Below, piece by piece: positions 13,343 to 25,728 of a stretch of 64,000 bases of DNA. The number at the start of each line of letters is the position of its first letter. Position 1 is the first letter of the stretch. The notes under the pieces were generated by a model. The model did not search any database and was not told the DNA's origin. It saw nothing but the letters and a program-made list of their open reading frames with translations. This DNA is from Himantopus leucocephalus (Eukaryota > Chordata > Aves > Charadriiformes > Recurvirostridae), in contig RSEF01000001.1 in assembly GCA_003993805.1 (NCBI GenBank), forward strand, positions 148,821,320 through 148,885,319, read 5' to 3'. The translations under genes and the position numbers were made by a program.

Positions 13343-15038
13343 GTAAGTCAAGTTTTCATCAGTTCCTGGCCTACTACAAAAGATGCATGACATATAATTT
13401 TAGAGGCACCTAGATGTTAGACAAGCGCCAATGTTTGGGTGTAACACCGGTAATACTCAAAAAAGGTAACAAGAGAAGGTAGAAGCCTGTGGGAAGGATG
13501 ATAAGCTTTGGAAAAACAGCAGACTGATGGCTACTCTTTGGAACAGTTTGAAGATGCAGAAGGGGATGAAAATAATTGCCAAATATAAGCCAAATATTAA
13601 ATTAAAAATAATAAGGAACTATGGAGTATATGTCCATTGAGTACATGTTTTTGTATTGTTTAAGGCCTGCTTTTCATGCCTGAGCCCCAGCCTCACAGCC
13701 TCGGTGTGTAAGCCATAAGGGTGTGTGTAAGCACTTTGGAGCAGAGAAAAGACTTGTCCTGCAAGATCAGCACTGCCTTTATAACTCCATATAATAATTA
13801 GATGTTTTTAAACATTGTTTTTGCAACCCAGGCTTGAAGAGCCACAGTATTTTACCTTACAGGTAGTCTCTATAAAGGAAAATCTTGTAGGCTGCAGGTG
13901 GAGTCTTTCTGAGAGCCTTACTTATAGCAGGAGATCCCACCTTCACAGCCAGTTTAGCCTTTTCCCAGTATTCAGATAAAGTGTAGACACTTTACTCTTC
14001 ATTATTGTTGTTCTTTCTTCTTATTTCGGTCCATCAGACCATTTTATTTTCTTCTAATAAGAGCTATTGGCAAGCCATAACAAATTATCAGCCAAAGCCT
14101 TAACATCTAGTCTGATTCCTGCCATTATTTAAAGCTGCATTTCACTGCTTAAGGAAGAATTTAATGAATGTCAGCCTATCATTTGGCTGCTACCTAGAAT
14201 AAGTGTGAATGACTGTTCTAGTATAAAAGTGAACTAAGTGAAACTTAGTAAAAGCAAAAGAAAACTAATTAGCAGCATTGTTTCTATGTATGTGAAACAT
14301 GACCATTATCTATTAAGAATATGTTTTCCCAAGATGCTCTAAATTTGTGCTACATGGGGGATTCTCTGCTGTTGCAGAATTGCTGCTTCTTACATCCTAA
14401 CATGCGGCTCCAGAAGTTGAATTCTAGTGAGCAATGCAAAACCGAATTTATATTTAAGAATATATAACTGCTTTTCTCCATCATCAATGTGTTTTACACT
14501 ATTTGCTTTGGTAATATAGTCCGTGATGGTCCAGAGACAAAGGAACCACGTGAAACTGAAGTGACCTTTTAGACGAGCATTACTCTTAAAGAAGCTGTTG
14601 GTCTTGGAATCTCTACTGAAGGCAGCAAGCTGTAAAAAGGTTTCCTGCTGTATAAGCTGAAGCAACTTAAAAGTACGTTAAAGCAATAGGAATGCTTCTT
14701 TTTCAAAACAATCATCGAACAGCTCCATGTCTCTGTTCTTGTTTTGAGTTAGCTGGCAAATGCTGTTTGAAATATCCCAGCATTTCCACTGTATGTAGCT
14801 GCTGCCAGGTAGGTCAGCTACTGAAGGAACAGGAGAAAAAAAATCCTGCCTGCACTATTTAACTTGAAGTGTTGGGAAAAAGTCAACAGCATAGCTTTAA
14901 TTTTTTGTTATTTTTCCTGTCTCTCTTTGTAGCTTCCACATGGCATAGTCTCTGCTTTGCTTCATGCTGGAATGCACAGGAGCATTTACCGTTTTGTTGG
15001 CCAGGTCTTAGGATTAACAAAGGCTAACACTAGACTAG
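13343..15038. other. Non-coding sequence, no gene seen
   Basis: No repeat or exon was identified with confidence. A strong pyrimidine tract and AG at 14931-14932 precede a frame that stays open to about 15250, but this frame runs through the duplicated, N-joined block and has no recognisable content. Confidence 0.45.
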
Positions 15039-15293
15039 CAGAAAAAATGGCTGGAAATATTTTGCAGAAGTATAGATTCCTTTTCTTTGTCAAAGTTCAA
15101 AAATTCTGCCAGACGTTGTTGATGTTGAAATTACACGGTTTTAGACCTGATGTTTCTTTCTGCTTNCAGAAAAAATGGCTGGAAATATTTTGCAGAAGTA
15201 TAGATTCCTTCTCTTTGTCAAAGTTCAAAAATTCTGCCAGATATTGTTGATGTTGAAATTACATGGTTTTAGACCTGATGTTTCTTTCTGCTT
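15039..15293. repeat. Two 127-bp direct copies around a single N (assembly join)
   Basis: Positions 15039-15165 and 15167-15293 are copies of one 127-bp segment with four substitutions (for example CCTTTTC versus CCTTCTC and CAGACG versus CAGATA). The single N at 15166 sits exactly at the boundary. This is the same signature as the join at 10948. The second copy is probably redundant sequence left by the assembler. Confidence 0.85.
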
Positions 15294-18200
15294 CTGGAAG
15301 GGTCTCTAGCTGTTTAGACTCTGGTTCTGTATCTTTTTCTCTTTTGATAACACCTGTGAAGATTTGGGTTCTGCTTGGTTTGTGGTAACTTCTGATTGAT
15401 GTAATGTTGTTCTTTCTTTGAAGAAATAGCCATCTATTTGCCCTAAAAGCAATATCTGTAATTTATGTACTTACAACAATTTGCTTGGGTTAATTTTCAC
15501 AAATTTTTTAAATTGAATAAAAAGCTAACAGCAACTGCTTATAGCAGGTGACTATTAAAATTCAGCCTGAGGTCACCTGTTAGTTCACAGGCCCCTGGAG
15601 AGTCACAGCTAGTCACAACACCAGAAATACGCCTGTTGTTTCAAAGCTGTGCAGATGGTGGTGAGGTCTGTAAACCAGCGCAGTGACCTTTATGAAATTT
15701 AGCCTTATGATAGGCTTCATTTCTCTTCTTGATCCCCAGGTGGTTCAGCTGCACCTTTCTACAATCTTCTTTTCCATTTCTCTGCCCTCTCTTATTTTCC
15801 CCTACTTGTGGTAGCTGAATGCGGATAGTACCCTTTCATAGCACCACTGGGGGAAAAAAAAAAAAAAGTAAGCATCCTATCTAAAACAGAACTGCAATTC
15901 TGGCTTATACTGACAACGGCAGGGAAATTTGAAGCAGGGGCTGTCTTGTTTCTTGCTAGTGTACAGGTGCTGGTGAGGCATGCCAGAATCCTGTGTGTGC
16001 GTGCCTTCAACCATGGCCATTCACAAGATGATGCTTTCAGGTTGGAGGAGGACCCATTAGAGACTGCAATACAGCATCAGTAGTAATAGCACCAGAGCCA
16101 CAATCACAAAAATCAGCAAAAGAAAAATCAAATTAACTGAAACAGTTTCTTTTTAATCCAAAATTCATATATACACTAAATGTTTTCAGATGAATGGCTG
16201 AGTTGGCACTCAGCTCGTGGCACCCAGATCTTGTGCTTTTCTAGCAATAATCCTTATGTAATTACACATTTGACATGTGAAAACTGCCAATGTGGTTTGA
16301 CACTGCTTAACAATGTGTAATCTTTCATGCTACAATCTGTAATTTTCTTAGCTGTATGAGAGACTCTACGCTGTCAACTCTCTGCACTCTGGGTTCATTG
16401 GAACTGACAGGCTGCATATTTGTTAGCTTATTTTTGCTTACTCAACACGGAACTGTATATTGAGTTCAGACTGATTACGTGAACTCGAGAGGCAATTTCT
16501 GCAGTTAGAATACTGCTAATTCACTCTTGCTGTTGTAAATCTTCAGAATAGATGGACTGGGATTACTGTTGCATATGGAAGACAGCGTACTGGTCTCTGA
16601 TTTTCCATCAAAAGCAGATTACCGTTTCCAATTTTAGATATCTGTTCTTCAGTTGATTTCCTTATAAGTAATGAAGAAATGCTGTAAGCATTATAAAATA
16701 AAGGCAGCTTTGAACTGGCAACAATTTCAGAATGTCTGACTCTTAGTCTTAATCAAAGAATTATATATGGGAGTTTCCAGACTCAGAATCCATTTTGCTA
16801 TGATTTGTACATAGTATTATGAATGAGAATGAGAGAACAGGCATTTGAGATATGACTTCAGTTTTCTTTAATCTTTTCCTCACGTATGGAAATTTAATCA
16901 TCCGACTAAAATAGCAACACAGGCTCTAGAATGGGAGAAGGGGAAAATACATAAGATTATTCAACACTGTGATGGGACCATTACGGAAATTGTTTTCAAA
17001 AGTTTGCAGACAGCTTTGTATTTAGAGGACAAAAAAGTAGTGCCTTAAGACCAAATGGATGCACTGAACATATGTTAAGACTCATTTGATAAAAGATAAT
17101 CATTAGCATACCTTACTGCTTACTGCTTACTTCTTCTCATGGTGAGTCATTACAGCTCCCATTTTCTGTACAAAATGTGTTCTTGTGTTTTAACTTTTTT
17201 GGGGGGATAAGTTCTTCTATAAACAGAAGAGACCATGTGACATTCCCAGCTTCATATCTTTTCTGAACAACTGTAATAATTAGATGAATACCCTGAATGT
17301 ATGTCTTTTAGGCTGCACACCCTAATTCCAGGACAATTTGTTTTGCTAATGGCCTCTAAAGCCTTTTGCAAAATGTCCTCTTCTGCTAGTTTTTTTTGTT
17401 TCTACTCCCACAACTATCTGTGAAACACTCTTCTTATACACTCACTTTATACACTTTATTTTTCAGTATCTTGAGTATTGCGTAAGTAGTTCAGCTGCTT
17501 GTTTCATGAGGCTGACAAATAATGGTGAAGAATCGGTGTCTAGGTAGCAAGTAGGTGGTACAGACATTGTTTGATATGTGCATGTAATTGTTGGATGAAT
17601 TGAAAAGTTCTCTGCTAATCCACCCTGGTTCAAAAATTGTTTTCACATAAAAACTAAGCCTCTTCAGAGAAATTAATATGCCATAATGAGTGGAAGACTG
17701 GTTGGAAAATTGTCAAATCATTACAAAGGTTTCCTGGAAATAAGAGGATTTAAGTAAAGAAGAAAACTAAATTAAGAAAATTAAGTTGGAGCTCAGAGTT
17801 CCACGAAGGTTCGACAGTTGCCCATTTTTTTAACTTTACTTTCTTCCTTCTGTTTAATTTCCTACTACATGCTTTGCTGTCCTTTCTCTTCTCATACTCT
17901 GTTGTTTTCAGAAGGTTAAAAGAAAAGGAAAATAAGTACTTCTGTTTCCTATAGCATTTAAGCTATTCCTTTGGGAATACATGTCAGGATGGGATCCGAG
18001 TTCTTGGATTATTTTTTTCCTATGCATTGTTTTTACTTTACTACTTTGTATTTTCTGTATGCTTTACCTTTTATATGAGCACTGAAATCTTCCTCTAATA
18101 GTATATTACGATTTTTTCCACTATTAGTTGTATGAACGAACTGTTTCACTTTTGTTTCAAGTTTACTGAAATTAAGGGAACTTTTTTGGATCAGTCCTGG

Positions 18201-21200
18201 ATGCAGTGACCACAGTGTGAACTCCCTCATGAACAAATATTCACAGGCTAACTCTCAAACATTTCCTTTTATTGACGCAAGGTTAATGTAGAAATTAATA
18301 CTGTAGCACAGACAAGGCCACTTGGGTTGTGTTATTAGTTGTATCGGATACTTAAGCTTCCTCCCAAGCCCTTCAATCTAGAGGAATGACACTTTGGTAC
18401 GGACATCAAATTATAGTACTAAATTACTTTATTGTCATGTCCCCTGTCAGATGCCATCACCCTTCTCATAGTCCTGGCATCTCTGTGTTTGAAAAGCAAT
18501 GGTTCAATAAAAATAATTAGAGAGGTGAAGGATGATTGAGTGACATCTATACTACATGTACCCACATGCACACATCATTTCCTGGCTCTTGGAGCAGCGG
18601 AGGAAAACGTAATGTTCGAACAGTATGTCGCTATGGCTGGCTGGTTCTTTGCCAAAGGCGGATCTAGTTGCACGGCTTTCAAACATGCTGCCACTTTTGG
18701 GTTGGAAATAAAGCCCTAAAAATCAATAATTGGGCTTCGATATTAAGTTGTGTACAGTAATTTCATTGTGGTTTTATTAGATCAGTAAAATACCCGCTGT
18801 GGGACAGTATCACAAGGAACTAATTCATGTACCAAGTTTAAGGTCTAATATATGCCTAAGAGTTTAGAGAAAGGGATTTGAAAGAGGTGGAGGAGCTACA
18901 TAGAGGTTTTAGTGTTTTAAAGAGTTTTCTAATGAGAAGAGAGTAACAAGAAACTAAAGTCTAATAAAGCAGATATTGTAAGATTTGAAGTTTCAGATTA
19001 CCTTCATTTGCTTTGTAAATTGCTAAGGAAACAAGCTCCTGGGACGCTTTTTCTAATATGCCCCTCGTCAGCCCGTGTCTCTTTCCTCCCATCCATGCTG
19101 TACGTACGGAACTGAACAATTAATGAAGTCGAGAATTCTTAAGCTTATTTCAATTAAACTCGAACCACCATTTGATTAAAACATCTGTGACTGTGTTTGG
19201 TATAAACGTTGTCGTATGTCTGCCACCTTTACTCATGCTGAGTAGAGTCTGCCTGCAATTTGTGAGTTTTTGAACAAGTGAATCTTTGTGGCGCTCTCTC
19301 ATCAGCAGCTGATTCTGCTCTCATTTTTGGTTGTGTGCGATCTACCATACGACTTTCCTCTGTAGCCATGTGATTTGGAATTATCCTGGTGTTTGATATT
19401 ATGCTGGATTTCTATCACTCTGCTTGGAAATCAGAATTTGAGCCTCAATCGGGAAATGAATCTCTTAACCAGAAGTTGTTCCCACAGACCACAGTTCTTT
19501 CAGAATAATAACCATGTTGGTCAAAGATGTGCAGAAGTAAGTGGTGTCGCTGGCATAGCTGGGCTGGCAGAAGTCCCTGCTATGCCAGCAACACAGTAGG
19601 GTTTTTTTTATTGTGTGAGAGAAGGGGAAGATTTGCTTATATTGCTACAAATTGGAGCTTTGCCTTGTAACGTGTCAAAATGTATTTGTGTATTGGGTCT
19701 GAAAGTAATAGTCCTATAGAGACAAAGCACCTTAAAACCAAAAGGTGCCTTAAAGAACACATTACTACTAATCATTGCCGGATGAAATAGATGGCATATC
19801 AGGCTTTTAGAGTGAGATAGCAATGATAACACCCGACACAGAACATGAGTACCAAGCAGAACGGACCAGTGTGAATAACACTGGTTTTAGTTTATGTTCA
19901 TCTATCAAGACAGTTAGTCAAAACTGAAAGAAATTTAACACAAAATTCTGAGAATTGTTTGAAAAGTGGCAAAAGAGGTGGTGAGGAATATTTGTGAGCA
20001 GTTTTACAGTCCTGATGTATTTAATCACAAACATTTAACACTTCACAGAGTTGACTTAAAAATTACATAAGATTAATTACTAATTCCCCACCAAATTTCC
20101 CTTGGTGCTTTTTCTATTATTTCTTTTTCCTTGTGACCAAAAGAGAGAGGAAGACCAACAAATCCTGATGATAGTGAAATGCAAATTTGTGGCATGAAGT
20201 ATGTGACTATAGTGCAACAGGTGAGGGGAGTCTTGAACCCCAGGGCAATATAGGTACCATTACTTTGACAAAAATCATGATATGATATGATATATGAAAT
20301 GGTAAAATTGCTGTTCACTTTCCGTGCAGTCACACATCTCCATGTTTTTGTATATTATGAACTTCCAGTAGTAATTGTGCATATAAGAATCTAAATCATT
20401 GAAGACAAATATGCATATAGCTGTGAAAGCACTATCAGCATATTCCAGATACAGTCTTTGATATTCATAATTTGTTTTCAATATCTTTCTCTTTGCGAGA
20501 AAAATCCATGGGGCTTGCTTTTTTTCTGTGCCAGATGCCTCTCAGCCGAGAGGAGGTAGTTGCCAAATTGCTCACCATGCAGTAGAAATGGCAACTGAAA
20601 GTGATTATACCGAACATATGGTCCAAAGGCAGACATCTGCTAACAAAGATTAGGGATACTGTGGCAGATTCTCACTTGTTCTAATGAGCCAAATAATCTT
20701 GAACATAAGTCCATTAGAACAAATGAGAGTGGCCATCAATGGCTTTTGCATCAGAGCTGCCCCCGCTCCCCGTGCCTCTCCCCACACACTCCTTTGCTTT
20801 GCCAGCTTAGGCGTGCAGTGGTATCATGGGAGACACGGGTGTATTTGCCAGAAATATTTCATTAAACCATTTTAATTAGTTACGAAGTAGTAAGAATAGC
20901 ACTTCAGTGAAAAGGTAAACCTAACAGTTTTAGTGGAACGCAGTAAGACCTTAAGGTGGGCACCTGGAGACTGTGAGTAGTATACAGGGAGGACAAAGGC
21001 AAGTCTGCCGTTTCTCAGGTCTGGAGATTACATGTGTTCTTTGTCGCTATTCAGTTTCATCATTGGAGAGGCAGCACCCTTCCACATACATTAGCAATGT
21101 GGTCTCCTTGATTGTTAGGGGAGAAGTGAAGCTTACTTGCAGTCACAGACTTGAGGATTCAGGGCCGTGGGTTCTAGGTGGGAAGAGCTCCGGGTTAAGT

Positions 21201-24200
21201 ACCTACATGACAGATGCCTATCTCAGTCTATCATGAGGTGCCAAACTTATTAGACGCTGGGGAGCTAGGCACTTAAGTTGCAATCGTAGCGGCACGCAAT
21301 GCTGCATCGCCTCATGGGACAGGGATGGCAGAACAGGGGTGCTGCTGGATGGAGTGGCTTGAGGTGGCGGTAAGGGAAGGGTGAGGGCTGGTCACTGAGG
21401 AGCTCTCTACTGACAGGTGGATCTGAGAGTGAATGCCAGGGAAAATAAAGTGGCTTGGAAAGCTGTATGTGAGCTTTAAGGGCCACAAGTTTTAAGCTAA
21501 GGGCAAGAGTAGAAGTAGCTGGAGATGGGGAGGCAAGAGGTGCTGGCAGAGGGCAAAGTAAAAAGAAACAACCCAACTTGTGAGGTGAGAGTAGCAGTAG
21601 TGATAAAGCGAGGTAGTATTGATTGTATTGATCACACTGAATGAAGCTGATAAAAGGGGGTAAAACTGGGGCAAGTAAGTTTGGTAAGTGGGCTGGTTAG
21701 AAGTACTTGCTGAGCCGTGCAAATGCTGCTGTAGCATAATCTCACTTTGAAAGATACCTACTTTTGAGACCCTCAGCCAAGCGAGGAATAAACTCGAGGC
21801 AGAGAGAAGCTACACAGCTGTGGTGTTATCAGTCCTTTCGAGAAGGAAGCTTATGAAGAAAGGACTATCTTCTACACTCTGTTTTCAAGTAGAACATTGC
21901 TTTTTCACCAGATCATTTTGATGGTGATACTTCATGCTTTTTTCAAGTACTTAAAAAGAACAAATCAATTGGTTAAGAAAGCCTATGCACCATGCTGAGG
22001 CATGAAGAATGCTATTAAAATGCCAAGCGTTTGTGAGAATGTGTATGATATGTATACAAATTCATGAGGTGTATGTATATTAATCTATATTGTGCTACAT
22101 ATGCAGACTGAAAGTGTATATCTGTCTATATCTAGACGTAACTATAGATATGGATGTGTGTGTATCCACCTATAATTGAAATATATACTGCCTTATTAGG
22201 CTTTCTCCTGTTATTAGGGAGAATATTCCAAAGTGCCCCCAGGTGAACAGCAGAGTTCAGGTCCTCTCCAGCTTTATGAGAAAGGAGCCTCCATTATGCA
22301 AGCTGTTTTTGCTGAGTCTCTGGAGTGTTACTTGATACATTTTCAATATAGTTTGTAAAGTATGATGGCAGTGTTCCAGTAAAGAGGTGCAACATTAAAT
22401 ATAAGATTATTAACATCATTCCTTTTGGCTAGGCAGGTATAAGGTGTGTGTACTTTCTAACTTTTCAGGCATTTAAAATAACCTATCTATAAAGTTTTAA
22501 ATTTAAGTACTTTAAAGTTATGACTTAAGAGAGGTAGAGGTAAGTCCCTGGTTATTTATAAGTTTTCTACATACTTCTTTTTGATCTCATAACCAAAGAA
22601 AGGAGGCTAAGGATGATAAAATGTGTTCGAATTAAGATGTTTTAATTAGCTGGTGTTTAAATGAATTGGGAATCTATGAGAAGAAGTTGCTCAATGCATC
22701 TACTAGCTCACAAAAAATTACAGATGCCTGAGCAAGGCTTAAATTTTGCTTGTTGACTCACGGAAGATATACAGTTTTTCTTGTAGCTGCAAAAATCAAT
22801 GTGCAAGATTGTTTAGATATTAACATTTCATAAGTTTACATGTCTTGTTTTGTCTTCTGATTGAAGATTGTTGTCCTGCTGTCTGGTCTGGAGATGACAT
22901 TTTGCTATTGTCCTCATGTTAAGTGGTAGCACAATGGAATTCAGACTTCTTTGGAGTCAGAATCACCTATCCTAATTACAAGTTGCCAAGTATCTGGGTA
23001 TATGCCAGCTTATGGATCTTTTTTTTTCCAAGTGAAACAATGAAAATGGACACTTCTGCTTGGCAAACACTTAAACAGTTTGTACTCATGCTTGGCCCCC
23101 TATGGAAAATTAGAAGTTAATTTTCCTTGGTATGCTTGTTCAGATGCCTGCTGGGTTCTGATTGGATCCTCAAGCCAGAGGTTAAACTGAGGTGAGAGTC
23201 TTTAATCCACAATTTGCCTGCATTTGTGTGTTCTGGCACATTGTATAAAGGAGCATCTTCAAGATATTTCAGCGTGCAAAGCCTCTTCACATTTTTTTCC
23301 TATTTCTGTTCAAGCTTAAAAACAAACAATGCAGTGCAAAGTTTTGGGTGCCCTTTAATACATTAAACAAGAAAAGCTGAGGCATCAAAGGAAGATGAGC
23401 AGGTGAGAGCCATCCTTAATACACCTCCAGAATTAGGGCTCGGGTTTGGCCATTTCGTTTAGGTGAACACAGCGTTGATATTCTGCTGAAAATCCCCTCT
23501 TGTCTTCTTCATCCATCTGTGAGGTTGTCTTTTGTTTCTATTACTCTTATATGAAGGAAAACAACTCTGTAAACAAAGAAAAAACTAATGATGTATGTAG
23601 TATCATATGTAATGTATCTGTATCATCTCCCTGCAAGTGTATGAATTGCAATGGTAGGTGGTGACAAACAAGGGAATTACACATCCTTTGGGTAGTTAGT
23701 CATTTGTTGTTGCAACTGACTTATTTTCGAATCATTTGAAGACACATTTCTACTTGTAAATTGTTCTCCTAAAATGTGTTCTTGAGTCAATGTCTTAAAT
23801 TAGGCCTTAATGGAAAAATGGATGAAGCATTAGATAATTCTTTCCTCCCCTAGTCATGCAAATAAAGTTAATAAGTGCTGTCTTTCAGCCTCTCTTTTTC
23901 TGTTTACTTTAAGCTGCTAATTAGTTGCAGCAATTGGAATTGTATTCTTTTGACTGGAATTCCAATAAGGAAGACTGAAGCCGTCCTAAAAATAAACTGT
24001 GCTTTAGTAACTTTCAATCAGTGTATAGAGTTGTCAAGCTGTTTGCAAAGGGATGCTTTTGCAGAACTTTTGTTGTTTTGTATCATTCTACGGCTGACAT
24101 AATGAAATAAGGTAGCTTTGGTACCATAATTATAAAGGTGAGACAGAAGAGTTACCTGGGTAGAGCCTGTGCAATAAATAGAAGCTTTTAAAAGTATGTT

Positions 24201-25628
24201 GTGATGAAGAATACTTATAGCTACACAAAGTGTCAAAAAAAAAATCTTATAAAGGCGTTATAAAGCAAACTACATGTGTGAGTAAAAAGTTATAGCTTTA
24301 TCACTTCAGAAATCTTATGTTATTTGGATTGCCAAACGATGTGGTCAAATACTGTATTTAGATGCTCCCTTCTTTAAGAAAGAAAATGACTGATTTAGAT
24401 CCTACTCTGCTCTCCTGCTGAGCTTGGGTACAGAGCAAATGCACTCTCCACCAAAACAGTTAATGGAGTATTTACTCCACAGAGTTTGCAGAAGCTGGTG
24501 AACCACAAACTTGGAATAATTAATGTTGACATGTTCAAAGACATATCTTACTTTTCCATCTTAGTAAGGCTTGATTTCTATTGCACTATTGCAATGTGTT
24601 TAAAGCAATTGCTAATTACAGTGTGGCTCTACTGAGAATGTCAACAGTGGAGTCCTCAGCATACATTTCGTTTAGAATTTGTACGCTGTGATAATATTAT
24701 GGATATCTATATCAAAGAATTCATCGTAAAAAAGCCACAGAAGTTATTTAATAGATTTATATCTAGTAAGACTTCTATAAGAAGTCATATAGCTAGTTAT
24801 TTCTAACAAAAGTGTTTCANTCAATCAGAGCATTTCTTCTCACCGGTAGTGATATTGTGACTTACTTTTGTGTAATTATCACAAGCATGGCAAAAGTTAA
24901 GTGAGTTTGCTTTGTCAGTTCAATCCCTTACAATCTTTTTTTCAGATTCTAAATAATGTCAACTGGCATCTGGAAAAAATATAGTATAACCAAGATTTGG
25001 TTTATTGACACTTGTGAGGAGATCTAGAAATAGGTCAAATATGAGCTCTTGACAGGTATGTAGTCCTTTAATTGACTTTTTTCCATGAATTTCAGCTGAG
25101 TGCTTTTAGCATTTGGCAGTTTCATGTTATCAATGAAGTCCGTATCTCAGTCTTATGCTTTATAACTCTAAGATATGAACGGGTACTTGCAAACCATTGG
25201 TGTACTGAGCTCAGGAAGTGGTATTTCTAAAGCTGAGACAAGATTGATTGGATGAAGCTTCTGCAGAGTATGACTGAATCTTCCCATTTTGTGGTGCCTC
25301 CTTTCCTTCTGACTTCTGAGATTAATCTCACCCTGCACCTTGGAATGGCCATCAAGAGAGCAGCCACACAGCTGGGGTAACTGCATACACAGCCACTCTG
25401 CTGGATTTTCACCATGCAGAGAGATGCTAATCTAACTTTACTGGATAGTTTATGTTGAATATTTGGAAATTATATTTTGCAGTCATAAAACTACAGTTAA
25501 GTTCAAGAGGATGTATTAAACATATACTGAATATGTTATATGAATTATAGGAAGTCTGCAATTATCGGGGATTTAGAAATACTCAGTGCAGTATTATAAC
25601 TCCCAAGTTCTAATATTCCTGCTATGGA
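15294..25628. other. Long AT-rich non-coding stretch, no gene seen
   Basis: About 10 kb without a recognisable exon or dated transposon. Noted items are a 14-base A run at 15854-15867, an inverted pair CAGGTGAC/GTCACCTG at 15545-15552 and 15572-15579, and a G- and A-rich, relatively GC-rich stretch at about 21270-21700. Long open frames on the minus strand of that last stretch reflect its composition. A lone N at 24820 has no duplicated flanks, unlike the other single Ns. Confidence 0.5.
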
Positions 25629-25728
25629 NNNNNNNNNNNNNNNNNNNNNNNNNNNNNNNNNNNNNNNNNNNNNNNNNNNNNNNNNNNNNNNNNNNNNNNN
25701 NNNNNNNNNNNNNNNNNNNNNNNNNNNN
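25629..25728. other. Assembly gap of 100 N
   Basis: Exactly 100 consecutive Ns, the standard placeholder for a gap of unknown length. Flanking sequence on both sides is AT-rich and non-coding. Confidence 0.99.

Noticed and set aside
14933..15250. Open frame following a strong acceptor-like pyrimidine tract
   Set aside because: It runs across a single N and an apparently false duplication, and the encoded sequence matches nothing recognisable.
20940..21240. Words such as TAAGTACCTACATGACAGATGCCTATC, with loosely similar words near 41060-41130 and 45990-46070, reminiscent of an old amniote repeat rich in TAGGCACCTA
   Set aside because: Similarity is limited to short words and no consistent boundaries could be set.
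24820..24820. Single N considered as another duplicated join
   Set aside because: The flanks are not copies of each other, so it is only one ambiguous base or a simple join.
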